Assembly (NCBI GenBank): GCA_028279885.1
Contig: JANQMX010000056.1
Coordinates: 1 to 44,996, forward strand
From: Rhodovibrionaceae bacterium
GTDB lineage: Bacteria > Pseudomonadota > Alphaproteobacteria > Kiloniellales > DSM-21159
DNA length: 44,996 nucleotides
Direction of reading: 5' to 3'
The notes below the pieces were generated by a model. It was given only the letters and a program-made list of their open reading frames with translations. It ran no database searches and was not told the DNA's origin. Position numbers and translations under genes: made by a program. Each line of letters begins with the position of its first letter. The first letter of the stretch is position 1. Positions 25,394 through 34,351 of the stretch are shown in pieces.

Positions 25394-25796
25394 CGAGATA
25401 CCTGCAACCGATGTGCGCGGCAAAGTCGGCAGGTTTCGCCCCATTGTCTGAAAACATGCACAAGTTTCGGGTGAGGGAGGCAACTGGCTGTCAGCCCGGT
25501 GCTAGCTCTTCTAGATCGGCGAGGTGCCGGACTCTGCAGCCGCTCTCATGCCAGATGGTCTTGCCATACTCACCCAGAAGTGCTTGCGCACCCGTAACAT
25601 GGGACGGGAAAAGCAGTCCAAGTTGATCATGCTTGTACAGGCGTGCGTGCCGCAACACTCTGGGGATACTGGCATGTTTCTCAAGAGCTTGGGCTTTTGA
25701 CGGTACGGCTGACGGTATGCGCGGATTGCCGCATTCTTAAGTTCAGCGTTTTCAATGCCTTACAGAGCTAGGAAACAATGGAATGGGAGTGGGGGC
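25394..25796. repeat. long diverged direct repeat, copy 1
   Basis: This copy aligns by eye with 44343-44720 in the same orientation. The clearest blocks are GAGATACCT near the start, GGGAGGCAACTGG (about 25475-25487), CGTGCGTGCCGC, the exact 20-mer ATGTTTCTCAAGAGCTTGGG (25674-25693), GCGTTTTCAA and GGAAACAATGGA. Relative to copy 2 it carries a 12-base tandem duplication ending in GACGGTA. The two copies lie 18,939 bases apart and bracket the module 25809-43964. The ancestral element is unidentified. Confidence 0.7.
25491..25736 (-). pseudogene. possible remnant coding sequence inside repeat copy 1
   Basis: On the minus strand an open frame of about 80 codons ends at the stop 25491-25493 and reads with protein-like composition: LYKHDQLGLLFPSHVTGAQ, then LLGEYGKTIWHESGCRVRHL and ADLEELAPG. 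There is no ATG and no ribosome site; only GTG/TTG codons inside. The equivalent frame in copy 2 is broken after RHARPHSHDHVRLPFPSF. A further minus frame beyond the stop (FSDNGAKPADFAAHIGCRYL) also has a decayed counterpart in copy 2 (PADFVARGICR). I do not recognise the family. Confidence 0.35.
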
Positions 25797-25808
25797 CTAG
25801 CCGACGAT

Positions 25809-26579
25809 CTAGCGCTGCTCGGCTGCGCGTTTGGCTTTGGCGGCGATCACCTTGTCGCGGTAGGCGGCTACTCTCTCCTTCAGTCCTGGCCGCCCGGCCG
25901 TTTTGACGACGGCCGCGAGGTCGGCGTCGCGGGTGTCCTTGATGGTGACCTCGAATAGGGCGCTGAGCGCGTTGGGCGGCAGGGTGGAGGCGCGTTCCAG
26001 CAGACCATCGATCATCGCCGGCCATACGCCCGGGTCGGCGAGTTCGGTCGCCAAGCCACAGGACAGCGCGCCCTCCGCAGGCAGCACCTTGGTATCGATC
26101 AAGAGGTCGCGCGCGGCGTCCTGGCCGATCAGGTTGGTCAGGCGGCGGGTGCCCAGCGCCAGCTCGAAGTTCCAACCCGGCATGCGGAACTTGGCATCAG
26201 GCGCGGCGACCCTCTGCCAGCAGGCGGCGAAGAGATCGGCGCCGGCGCCGACGACCTGGCCTTGCGCAAAGGCCGCCACCGGAAAGGGGGCGTGATGCAC
26301 CATCTGCAGGAGCGTCTCGATGCGCAGGAAGCGCCACAGCAGATCGCCGTCGCTCAAAGCCTCAAGGTCGGAGAGATCGAAGCCGGTGCAGAAGTGCCTG
26401 CCTTCGCCGCGCAGGACGCAGAGGCGGACGCTCTCGGCCGCGTCAAGAGTCTCGATCAACGCCTCGACGAGTGCCGGGCTCAACGCATTGCCCTGCTTGG
26501 GCCGGTTCAGCGTCAAGGTCAGTAGGTCATCCGACCGTTCGACCCGCAGCACCGGCTCAGCCGAAGACGCTTCTTCCAT
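25809..26579 (-). CDS. enoyl-CoA hydratase/isomerase-family protein
   Basis: The 256-residue crotonase-fold protein has the oxyanion segment HFCTGFDLSDL and AQGQVVGAGADLFAAC. By hand alignment the first hydratase glutamate position is Asp and the second is Gly, so it may not be a classical hydratase. It is the last gene of a seven-gene minus-strand operon and follows the CoA-transferase gene by four bases, so it should act on the CoA ester formed there. Repeat copy 1 begins 13 bases beyond its stop. Confidence 0.78.
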   Translation of the reverse strand: MEEASSAEPVLRVERSDDLLTLTLNRPKQGNALSPALVEALIETLDAAESVRLCVLRGEGRHFCTGFDLSDLEALSDGDLLWRFLRIETLLQMVHHAPFPVAAFAQGQVVGAGADLFAACWQRVAAPDAKFRMPGWNFELALGTRRLTNLIGQDAARDLLIDTKVLPAEGALSCGLATELADPGVWPAMIDGLLERASTLPPNALSALFEVTIKDTRDADLAAVVKTAGRPGLKERVAAYRDKVIAAKAKRAAEQR

Positions 26580-26583
26580 AGTG

Positions 26584-27750
26584 CTAAGCCGACATCACCG
26601 GCGTGCTGAGGTTGGCGGCGTCGAGCTTGCCGAGAACCTCCTCGGTGTGCTCGCCGAGACCAGGTGGATTGGCGGCGACGGGCAGGGTGGCGCCGTTGAT
26701 GCGCAGGGGAGAGCCGAAGGTCTTGGTGGCCTTGCCGTTCGGCAGCACGATCTCCTGAACCCAGCCCATGAAATCGACCTGCGGGTCGCTCAAAGCTTCG
26801 GAGTAGCTGTTGATCGGGCTGCAGGGCACGCCGACCTCGGCGAAGGCGGCCAGCCAGTGGGCGACGTCCTTGGTCTCGAAGACCGCCTCCAAAGTCACGC
26901 GAAGCGCATCCTGATTCTGCGCGCGCAGGCTGGGCGTCAGGTAGCGTTCATCCTCCTTCAATTCGGGCAGCGCCACGACGTCGCAAACATGGTGCCACAG
27001 GCTGTTGTTGCCGGCCGCCATGCCGAAGTGACCGTCCTTGGCGCGAAAGGCTTGATAGGGCGCATTGCGTGGATGGGCGGAGCCGAGCTTGCGCGGATCC
27101 TTGCCGGTGCCGAAGTACTCGCTGGTCTGGAGCGCTGCGACGGCAAGCGAGGTGCCCAGCATGGAGATGTCGAGGTTCTGGCCCTTGCCGGTGATCTCCC
27201 GTTGGCGAAGCGCTGCCGAGACGGCAAAGGCGCCGTAAAGCGCGGCAACGAAGTCGCAGAGCGGCAGGCCACACTTGATCGGGTCCCCGCCCGGCTCCCC
27301 GGTGATGCTCATGATGCCGGACATGGCCTGCATGGTCAGGTCGAAGCCGCCCTGCTTGGACCGCGGGCCTTCCTGGCCGAAGGCGGAGATCGAACAGTAG
27401 ATCAGGCCGGGCTTCTCGGCCGACATGGATGCGTAGTCGATGCCGAGACGCGCCATGACGCCGGGCCGGAAGTTCTCCACCACCACATCGCTGTCGAGGA
27501 TGATCGCCTTGGCCGCATGCAGTCCTTCCGGTGTCTTGAGGTCGAGAACCACCGAGCGCTTGTTACGATTAATCGAGGCGAAGTTCTCGCTGTAGCCTTC
27601 GTTGACCGGCGGCCAGCTGCGCATGGCGTCGCCGGCGGGGCGCTCGACCTTGATGACGTCCGCGCCCATGTCCGCCAGCAGCATGGCGCAGAAGGGGCCG
27701 GCTGCGATCTCGCAGAACTCGACGACTTTGATTCCCTCGAGGGCAAGCAT
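26584..27750 (-). CDS. CaiB/BaiF family (class III) CoA-transferase
   Basis: The 388-residue enzyme shows LADMGADVIKVERPAGD near the N-terminus, NRNKRSVVLDLK, and GFDLTMQAMSG with Asp137 in the position of the catalytic Asp of formyl-CoA transferase. It would move CoA between two carboxylic acids in the cytoplasm. ATG 27750 follows AAGGA with good spacing; a TTG two codons upstream is possible. In this operon it probably loads CoA onto an acid released from the imported compound, for the crotonase encoded next. Confidence 0.87.
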   Translation of the reverse strand: MLALEGIKVVEFCEIAAGPFCAMLLADMGADVIKVERPAGDAMRSWPPVNEGYSENFASINRNKRSVVLDLKTPEGLHAAKAIILDSDVVVENFRPGVMARLGIDYASMSAEKPGLIYCSISAFGQEGPRSKQGGFDLTMQAMSGIMSITGEPGGDPIKCGLPLCDFVAALYGAFAVSAALRQREITGKGQNLDISMLGTSLAVAALQTSEYFGTGKDPRKLGSAHPRNAPYQAFRAKDGHFGMAAGNNSLWHHVCDVVALPELKEDERYLTPSLRAQNQDALRVTLEAVFETKDVAHWLAAFAEVGVPCSPINSYSEALSDPQVDFMGWVQEIVLPNGKATKTFGSPLRINGATLPVAANPPGLGEHTEEVLGKLDAANLSTPVMSA

Positions 27751-27798
27751 GGTCAATCCTTTCGCTGGGGCGCGCGGGTGCGGAGAGGTGCGGCGGCC

Positions 27799-28365
27799 CT
27801 AAGCAGCCGTTTCCTGGCCTTTGGTCAAGTTGAAGCGGGCATTCGCCTCCCGGAAGATCCGCCGGCTCTTGTCGAAGTCGAAGGGATGCTCTTCCAGCGT
27901 TTCCGCGTCCCACTCGCTGCGCCCCGGGGCGAAGAAGTTGCCGCCGTAGACATGCAGGGCGGAGGTCATCTTTTCGATCGGGTTGGTGACCGAATGGATG
28001 ATGTCCTTACCCAGCGCCGCTGCGTCGCCCGGCATCAGGGCCTTGGCGCCGGCCGCGGTGATTCGGCCGTCTTCCTTGCGCCAGAAGATGTTGTCCTCGC
28101 GGCCGCTGTAGAGGCCGATGACCGCCCACATGTTATGATTATGGGGCATCAGGGTCATCATCGGCGCCCAGGTGAAGTTGAGGATCGTTAGCTCATCGCT
28201 TTGATAGAGGGCCTCAAAACCCGCGCTGGCCGGCTCGCCGAGCGCTGCCGCCACACTGCTTGGGTCCGACACGGCCTCGGCGACCGCCTCGCGCACGGCC
28301 TTGTGGCTGTCGTCCTCGGCTCTGGCGCGAACACAGTCTTCGATGAACCTCTCAAGAACGAACAT
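27799..28365 (-). CDS. cupin metalloprotein, cysteine-dioxygenase-like
   Basis: This 188-residue single-domain cupin has MPHNHNMWAV with His75 and His77, and DIIHSV with His124. This three-histidine set is the iron site of cysteine-dioxygenase-type thiol dioxygenases, which oxidise a thiol to a sulfinate. The family also includes proteins of unknown role, so the activity is only suggested. ATG 28365 follows GGGAGGAAGGGA; the frame is open 17 codons further up. It lies between the SDR and CoA-transferase genes with gaps of about 48 bases. Confidence 0.7.
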   Translation of the reverse strand: MFVLERFIEDCVRARAEDDSHKAVREAVAEAVSDPSSVAAALGEPASAGFEALYQSDELTILNFTWAPMMTLMPHNHNMWAVIGLYSGREDNIFWRKEDGRITAAGAKALMPGDAAALGKDIIHSVTNPIEKMTSALHVYGGNFFAPGRSEWDAETLEEHPFDFDKSRRIFREANARFNLTKGQETAA

Positions 28366-28412
28366 GCTTCCCTTCCTCCCAGAGATGCCGACGGCTGCTC
28401 TGTCGGCCTTCT

Positions 28413-29165
28413 TCAACAGGTGTAGTTCATGCCGAGGCGCCCGCCGTCGACATAGATCGTCTCACCGGTGATATAGCTCGCCTTGGGGCTGGCAAGAAAG
28501 GCGACAACGTCGCCAATCTCGCGCGGCGTGCCGACCCGCTTCAGCGGCGTCCGCGACATCACCATCTTCATGGCCTCGGGGTTGGCGTTGACGCCGGCCA
28601 TCATCTCCGTGTCGATGGAGCCAGGACCGACCGCGTTGACCCGGATGTTGTGGGGTGCCAGCGCCAGCGCCGTCGCCTTGGTGAGCTGCATGACCCCGCC
28701 CTTGGAGGCGCAGTAAGCGGCGATGCTGGGAATGGCGACCTGGGCGTTGACCGAGGACATGTTGACGATCGAGCCGGCGATATCTTTCGCCACCATGGTC
28801 TTGGCCGCGCGTTGTAGAGCCAAGAAGGTGCCGGTCAGGTTGACGTCGATCACCTTGCGGAACTGCTCCAGCGAAGTCTCCAGGAAGTCGCCGGGGGCAG
28901 CGATACCGGCATTATTTACCAGGATCGAGACCGGGCCGATTTCGTTTTCGACTCGGTCGAACAGGGCCGCGATCTGCTCCGGTCTGCCCATGTCGCAAGC
29001 CAGTCCGACCGCACCACCGCTCAGCGTCTCCGCAGCGGCCACGACGCCGTCTTCGTTGATGTCCGCCAGCACGACTTGGGCGCCGTCTGCGGCGATGGCT
29101 TCGCCGCAGGCATAGCCGATGCCTTGGGCGCCGCCGGTGACAAGGGCGATGGGTCTTTCGGTCAT
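28413..29165 (-). CDS. short-chain dehydrogenase/reductase
   Basis: The 250-residue classical SDR has the NAD(P) motif TGGAQGIG (residues 10-17), NNAG (84-87) and the catalytic set Ser138, Tyr151 and Lys155 (YCASK). Asp34 (VVLADIN) after the second strand favours NAD over NADP. It would oxidise an alcohol or reduce a ketone in the pathway. It starts 15 bases after the hyuB stop. Confidence 0.87.
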   Translation of the reverse strand: MTERPIALVTGGAQGIGYACGEAIAADGAQVVLADINEDGVVAAAETLSGGAVGLACDMGRPEQIAALFDRVENEIGPVSILVNNAGIAAPGDFLETSLEQFRKVIDVNLTGTFLALQRAAKTMVAKDIAGSIVNMSSVNAQVAIPSIAAYCASKGGVMQLTKATALALAPHNIRVNAVGPGSIDTEMMAGVNANPEAMKMVMSRTPLKRVGTPREIGDVVAFLASPKASYITGETIYVDGGRLGMNYTC

Positions 29166-29180
29166 TGCGTTATCCGCTGA

Positions 29181-30830
29181 TCAAAGGTCGTCGAGGCCGT
29201 AGTCGGCTTTCGCCTGCTCGGGGCTGATGTAGCCGGCCGTCAGATCCGCACGCACCTTCTCTTTGGGCCGCTCGGCCGGATTGCCGTAGCCGCCGCCGCC
29301 GGGAAGGCTGAGCACCAGGCGGGCGCCCTCGGGCACCTTCTGGCGCCCCTTGCCGCGCAGCTTGGTGCCGTCCGCCAGCGCCACATTGCCCGCGGCACCA
29401 GCCCGGCCGCCGCTGCGCCCGCGCGCCGGGTTCTCGATACGGTCGAACATGGCGTTGAAGTAGAACTCGTAGCCCTCGCGCGGCTCGATCTCGATGGTTT
29501 GGCCGAGGCCGCCCCGATGCGCGCCCGCGCCGCCGGACCCCTCGCGCAGATCCTTGCGCCAGACGACGATGGGACCGGTGTGCTCGGTCGCCTCGATGCT
29601 CATGGTCTTGACGCCGGAGGGGAAGGCCGTAGCCGACAGCCCGTCCAAACTCGGCCTGGCGCCGGTCCCGCCCGAGTTGAACAGCAGCATCTCCGCACCG
29701 GACCGTCCGGAGTCTTGGTCGAGGGGACGGGCGCTGATCTGAATGTTCCAGAGGGCGCTGGCGCCTTCCGCCGGGACCGCGTTGGGCAAACACTTGTGAA
29801 GGGCGCCCAGCGCCACGTCAGGCACCAGGTGCCCCAGCACGTGGCGCACGGAGACAGGCGCCGGCCGGCGGGCATTTAGAATGCAGCCCTCAGGCGCCGT
29901 TATCTCAAAGGGCTCTAAGGAGCCGGTGTTGTTCGGAACTTCGGGGGCGATGGCGCACTTCAGCCCGTAGCAGGCATAGGCGCGAGTATAGACCATGGGC
30001 ACATTGACGCCGAGACCGCTCATGCCGCTGGTGCCGGCAAAGTCGGCGACCAGCCTGTCGCCCTCGACGTGGAGCCTCACCTTCATATGCACGGGGGCGT
30101 CGTAGCCGTCGACATGCATGTCGTTGTCGTAGCTGCCGTCCGGCAACTCCGCGATGGGCTCCCGCGTCGCCTTGCGGCTGGTGTCGATGATGAAGTCGGA
30201 CAGCCCCTCCAGATCGGCGATGCGAAACTCGTTCATCATCTCCTGCAGCCGGCGGTCGCCGGCGGCGTTGCAGGCTTCGAGTGAGTGGAGGTCGCCGATC
30301 ACGGCATCCGGCGCCCGCACGTTGGCGCGGATGAACTTCACGACGATGTTCGAGATCGTGCCGGCATCCCGGAAGCGGGTGATCGGGATGTTCAGGCCTT
30401 CTTCGAAGACGTCGTTGGCGTCCGGGCCGAAGCCGCGCCCGCCGATGTCCACCACGTGGGCGGTGCAGGCGAAGAAGCCGATGTGGCGGCCGTGGCGGAA
30501 GCTCGGCGTGACCATGGTCACGTCGTGCAGGTGCCCCGTGCCGAGCCAGGGATCGTTGGTCAGATAGACGTCGCCTTCCCGCACGTTCTCCCGGCCGATC
30601 TCCTCGACGAAGTGCAGGACACTCTCTGCCATGGCGTTCACGTGACCGGGTGTGCCGGTGACGGCCTGGGCCATCATCCGTCCACGCAGATCGAACAGAC
30701 CGGCAGAGAGGTCGCCGGCTTCGCGGACGGAGGTGGAGAAGGCAGTGCGAATCAATGTCGTCGCCTGTTCCTCGACGACAGCGATCAGACGGCTCCACAT
30801 GATCTGGTAATCGATGGTCTCGGCGCTCAT
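29181..30830 (-). CDS. hydantoinase/oxoprolinase family protein, B subunit
   Basis: The 549-residue protein matches the HyuB/oxoprolinase C-terminal family: TAFSTSVREAGDLSAGLFD, NDPWLGTGHLHDVTM and GGGGYGNPAERP. With subunit A it forms an ATP-dependent enzyme opening a five-membered cyclic amide (5-oxoproline, N-methylhydantoin or similar) or carboxylating a ketone. It overlaps hyuA by four bases (ATGA). Substrate cannot be decided from the sequence. Confidence 0.87.
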   Translation of the reverse strand: MSAETIDYQIMWSRLIAVVEEQATTLIRTAFSTSVREAGDLSAGLFDLRGRMMAQAVTGTPGHVNAMAESVLHFVEEIGRENVREGDVYLTNDPWLGTGHLHDVTMVTPSFRHGRHIGFFACTAHVVDIGGRGFGPDANDVFEEGLNIPITRFRDAGTISNIVVKFIRANVRAPDAVIGDLHSLEACNAAGDRRLQEMMNEFRIADLEGLSDFIIDTSRKATREPIAELPDGSYDNDMHVDGYDAPVHMKVRLHVEGDRLVADFAGTSGMSGLGVNVPMVYTRAYACYGLKCAIAPEVPNNTGSLEPFEITAPEGCILNARRPAPVSVRHVLGHLVPDVALGALHKCLPNAVPAEGASALWNIQISARPLDQDSGRSGAEMLLFNSGGTGARPSLDGLSATAFPSGVKTMSIEATEHTGPIVVWRKDLREGSGGAGAHRGGLGQTIEIEPREGYEFYFNAMFDRIENPARGRSGGRAGAAGNVALADGTKLRGKGRQKVPEGARLVLSLPGGGGYGNPAERPKEKVRADLTAGYISPEQAKADYGLDDL

Positions 30831-32914
30831 TGCACGGCCTCCTTGCGCCGCAGCAGCAGCGATCCGTCGTTCTGTCCCGTCACGCTGTAGCCCGAGGTGA
30901 CGATGGTCGAGGTCTCGTCCTCCACGACGACGGCGGGTCCGGCCACCGTCATGCCGGGCGCCAACTTGTTACGTTCGATCTCCGCCGCTTCAACGGTCCG
31001 GCGAAGGGCCGCATCGAAGAAGCTGCGGGCGCCGTTCGCAGGCAGGTCTTGGCTCTCGAAGATGGGGGAAACCTCCGGCTCCTCCGGCAGCTTCGAGGCC
31101 ACCGTCACCGACCAGTTGGTGACCTCGATCTCCAGGCCGTCGATCAATTGGCCGAAGAGAGTCCGGTAGCTCTCCTCAAAGGCGGCGTGGAGCTGCGCCG
31201 TGTCGCCCGGCGTGAAAGGCCGGTAAGGCAGCACGACGGGAATCTCCCAGCCCTGACCGGCGTAGCGCATCATCGCCGTCATCTTGGTCTCGGTGGTGAA
31301 GCTACCGGGGGCCGCGGTGACGAAGCTGAGGGCTTCCCTTTCCAAGGCTGCAAGCGCGTGGTTCACCGCCTCCGCGTCGAAGGCATCGAGGCGCTGGAAG
31401 AAGCCCTTGGTCGCTTCGTAGGAGAAGGGTGCCTTCAGGAAGCCGACCGCCGAGCCGACGCCGGCGGCCGGCGGGATGATCAGCGACGCGATGCCGAGCT
31501 TCTCGCAGAGGCGGCAGGCATGAAGTGGAGCGCCGCCGCCAAACGCGATCATGGTGAAGGCCTCGATGTCGCGGCCGTTTTCCACGGTGTGGACCCGAGC
31601 CGCATTGGCCATGTTCTCGTCGACCATCTCGGTGACGGCGAAGGCGGCGGCGTCCGGCTCCAGCCCGGTTTCCTGCGAGAGATGCGCCTGCAAGGCATCC
31701 CAGGCCAAAGCGCCTGAGAGAGGAATGGCGCCGCCGGCGAAGTTCTCCGGGTCGAGGCGGCCGAGGGTCAGGTTGGCGTCGGTCACCGTCGGCTTGTCGC
31801 CGCCGCGTTGATAGCAGGCTGGCCCCGGCTCGGAGGCGGCGCTGCGCGGCCCGACGCGAACCTGGCCCATGCTGTCGACATGAGCGATGGAGCCGCCGCC
31901 CGCCCCGATCTCCACCATCTCGACCACCGGGGTCGAGACGGGCATGCCAGAGCCCTTCTTGAAGCGGTAGGTACGCGCCACCTCGAAGGTGTTGGCGGTC
32001 TTGGGCGTGCCCTCCTCGATCAGGCAGATCTTCGCCGTGGTCCCGCCCATGTCGAACGAGAGCACCTTGGCAAGCCGATGCGCTCTGGCGAAGTCGGCGG
32101 CGAAGATCGCGCCGCCGGCCGGTCCCGACTCGAGCAGGCGAACGGGTTGCTCGGCCGCCGTTTCGACGCTGATCAGCCCGCCGCCGGAGTGCATCATGAA
32201 GACCGGTGCAGTGACACCGTGCTCGCGCAGGCGCGCGACCAGCCGGCCGAGGTAGGCGGCGACCATCGGCTGGACGTAAGCGTTGGCAATCACCGTGTTG
32301 AAGCGCTCGAACTCCCGCATCTGCGGCGAGATCACCGAAGAGAGCGAGATGGAGAGATCGGGCATGGCCCGGCGCAGCGCCTGCTCAACCATCCGCTCGT
32401 GCGCCGGGTTGGCATAGGCATGGATGAGACCCACGGCGACAGCGTCGTAGCCGCCAGCCACGACGGCTTCGACCAGCGCCTCTAGCTCCGTTGGATCGAG
32501 TGGCTTCAGGACGCTGCCCTCGGCGGCCATGCGCTCGTTCAGCGTATAGCGGTGCTCGCGCGCGACCAGCGGCTTGGGCAGTTCCAGGTTGAGGTCGTAC
32601 TGCTCGAAGCGGTTCTCCGAGCGCATCTCGACGACATCGCGGAAGCCTTCGGTGGTGATGAAGGCGAGCTTGGCGCCGCGCCGCTCGATCAGGGCGTTGG
32701 TCACCAAGGTAGTGCCGTGAATGACCTGGCCGATATCGGCCATGGCAAGGCCGGCGTTGCCGACCGCCGTTTCAATGCCGTCGAGGATGGCCTGCTCGGG
32801 CTGGGCGTAATTGGTCAGCACCTTGCAGGTCGCCATGCCGCCGGGATGCTCCAAGGCGACGTCGGTGAAGGTGCCGCCGATATCGACGCCCACGCGGATC
32901 TCGGGATTGGCCAT
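30827..32914 (-). CDS. hydantoinase/oxoprolinase family protein, A subunit
   Basis: The 695-residue protein begins with the ATP-binding motif RVGVDIGGTFTDVAL (residues 7-21) and contains VTNALIERRGAKLAF, SFDMGGTTAKI and GAGGGSIAHVD, the HyuA/OplAH actin-like ATPase core. It couples ATP to reaction of a cyclic amide or related substrate together with the B subunit. It starts 17 bases after the FAD oxidase gene and is translationally coupled to hyuB. 5-oxoprolinase, N-methylhydantoinase and acetone-carboxylase-type functions share this fold. Confidence 0.87.
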   Translation of the reverse strand: MANPEIRVGVDIGGTFTDVALEHPGGMATCKVLTNYAQPEQAILDGIETAVGNAGLAMADIGQVIHGTTLVTNALIERRGAKLAFITTEGFRDVVEMRSENRFEQYDLNLELPKPLVAREHRYTLNERMAAEGSVLKPLDPTELEALVEAVVAGGYDAVAVGLIHAYANPAHERMVEQALRRAMPDLSISLSSVISPQMREFERFNTVIANAYVQPMVAAYLGRLVARLREHGVTAPVFMMHSGGGLISVETAAEQPVRLLESGPAGGAIFAADFARAHRLAKVLSFDMGGTTAKICLIEEGTPKTANTFEVARTYRFKKGSGMPVSTPVVEMVEIGAGGGSIAHVDSMGQVRVGPRSAASEPGPACYQRGGDKPTVTDANLTLGRLDPENFAGGAIPLSGALAWDALQAHLSQETGLEPDAAAFAVTEMVDENMANAARVHTVENGRDIEAFTMIAFGGGAPLHACRLCEKLGIASLIIPPAAGVGSAVGFLKAPFSYEATKGFFQRLDAFDAEAVNHALAALEREALSFVTAAPGSFTTETKMTAMMRYAGQGWEIPVVLPYRPFTPGDTAQLHAAFEESYRTLFGQLIDGLEIEVTNWSVTVASKLPEEPEVSPIFESQDLPANGARSFFDAALRRTVEAAEIERNKLAPGMTVAGPAVVVEDETSTIVTSGYSVTGQNDGSLLLRRKEAVQ

Positions 32915-32931
32915 CGCGCCTCTATCCCCTC

Positions 32932-34203
32932 TCAGATGCTCTTCCAGAGCTGGTTTGCCGTGAAGGCCATCTGGTAGAGGCGCGACATCAAGGGGGCCGA
33001 CTTGACCGGTTTGAGCTCCGTGATCGGCAGCGGCAGGTCCTCTTCCTTACCGCCTGCCAGCAGCTCGGCCATCGCCTTGCCGAAGATGGTGCCCGGTGTG
33101 ATCCCCCGGCCGTTGTATCCGATCGGCGTGTAGAGCCCCTCGGCCAAGCGGTGAATGCGTGGCAGGTGATCGGGGGTCATGGCGATCTGGCCGTCCCAGC
33201 ATTCCTCGAACGCGACCTTGCCCAGGTCCGGGAAGAGCCGCTGCAAGGTCCGCTCGGCCCAGCGGCGGGACAGGCCGTGCATCCCGCCGACGACCGTTCC
33301 CATGGAGCCGATGATCAGCCGTCCGAAGGCATCGCGGCGCAGCGAGAACATAATCGGGCCGGTGTCCCACAAGCCCTGGCCGCCCTTCAGGATTGCGCGG
33401 CCGCGCTCACCCAGCGGCTCAGTGGCGAGCTGGAAGTAGTGTATCGGCGTGAAGGTGTCCTTCAGCCCGGGCCAGAGATCGTCGGAATAGGCATTGGTGC
33501 CCAGGACGACCCACTTGGCCTTGACGTTGCCGGCGTCGGTCTCGACAACCCAGCCGTCGCTTTCGCGGTGAAGCTTCTTGGCCGTCACGCCGGTGGCGAC
33601 CTTGGCGCCGGCATTCTGCGCCGCCCGCGCAAGCCCCCGGACATAGCCCATGGGATTGATCGTGCCGGCCCGCTGATCGACCAGGCCGCCGTAGAAGGCC
33701 TTGCTGCCGATCAGCTCCCCAACCGCCTCGCGCGACAGCAAGTCGACCGGTGCGCCCAGGCGATGCCACTCCTCGGCGCGGCGCGCCAGGTCCTGGAAGC
33801 CCTTGGGCGAGTGCGCGGCATGGATGGTGCCGGTACGCGTGACCTCGCAGCGAATCTGATATCTTTCGATGAGCGATTGGACGTAACCCGGCGCCTCACC
33901 GAGCGTCTTGATGAGCGCCGCGCCACGCGTCTCGCCGAGCTTCTTGCGCACGTCCTGCGGCGGCAGCCAAAGCCCGGCATTGACCAGCCCGACATTGCGC
34001 CCCGAGCCGCCGTAGCCGATCTGCCGCGCCTCTAAGACTTGACAGTCGATGCCGCGTTCTGCGGCGTGCAATGCCGTGGAGAGACCGGTGAAGCCGCCAC
34101 CCACGATGGCCAGCTCCGTCGCACTGTCCCCGTTCAGCGGGGAAGAGACAGCACGCTCCTCCGCCGATGCATCCCACAGCGATATCGCCGCTGCCTGTGC
34201 CAT
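32932..34203 (-). CDS. FAD-dependent amine/amino-acid oxidoreductase (DAO family)
   Basis: The 423-residue flavoprotein has the dinucleotide motif IVGGGFTGLSTALHAAERG (33-51), YGGSGRNVGLVNAG soon after, and a C-terminal GYNGRGITPGT block, the pattern of PuuB-like gamma-glutamylputrescine oxidases and sarcosine/D-amino-acid oxidases. It would oxidise a C-N bond of an amine or N-substituted amino acid. It is the first gene of the minus-strand operon 34203-25809 and is divergent from the rhodanese gene. No strong ribosome site is seen before the ATG. Confidence 0.82.
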   Translation of the reverse strand: MAQAAAISLWDASAEERAVSSPLNGDSATELAIVGGGFTGLSTALHAAERGIDCQVLEARQIGYGGSGRNVGLVNAGLWLPPQDVRKKLGETRGAALIKTLGEAPGYVQSLIERYQIRCEVTRTGTIHAAHSPKGFQDLARRAEEWHRLGAPVDLLSREAVGELIGSKAFYGGLVDQRAGTINPMGYVRGLARAAQNAGAKVATGVTAKKLHRESDGWVVETDAGNVKAKWVVLGTNAYSDDLWPGLKDTFTPIHYFQLATEPLGERGRAILKGGQGLWDTGPIMFSLRRDAFGRLIIGSMGTVVGGMHGLSRRWAERTLQRLFPDLGKVAFEECWDGQIAMTPDHLPRIHRLAEGLYTPIGYNGRGITPGTIFGKAMAELLAGGKEEDLPLPITELKPVKSAPLMSRLYQMAFTANQLWKSI

Positions 34204-34279
34204 GATGTCAGCTACCCAGTTTACCTCTGGCCCGCCGACGAGGGGGCCGAAACATCGCAGTTACTTTGCACTAGCAAGC

Positions 34280-34336
34280 TTGAGTGATGGAGCTTATTGT
34301 GTCAATATTTAAAAAGCTTGTACTGTATAACAGCAC
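34280..34336 (+). promoter_or_regulatory. rhodanese promoter with shared palindromic operator (site A)
   Basis: A -35 TTGAGT (34280-34285), 17 bases and -10 CAATAT (34303-34308) are followed 11 bases later by GTACTGTATAACAGCAC (34320-34336). The 7-base arms flank ATA with one mismatch. The same -10, spacing and palindrome recur before the molybdoenzyme gene (37938) and aapJ (43964). The operator lies just downstream of the predicted start point, a repressor position. Confidence 0.65.
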
Positions 34337-34351
34337 AATAACCGAGAGGCG

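Larger units (their letters stand above)
25178..25808. other. intergenic region holding a degenerate repeated element
   Basis: No intact gene is visible. From about 25394 to 25796 the sequence resembles 44343-44720 (annotated separately as a repeat). Minus-strand reading frames inside it look like decayed coding sequence broken by frameshifts and stops. The part 25178-25390, after the tetR stop, shows nothing I can name. Confidence 0.5.

Noticed and set aside
26320-28191. Plus-strand frame of 623 codons
   Set aside because: Antisense to the CoA-transferase, cupin and crotonase genes, all of which show conserved active-site motifs.
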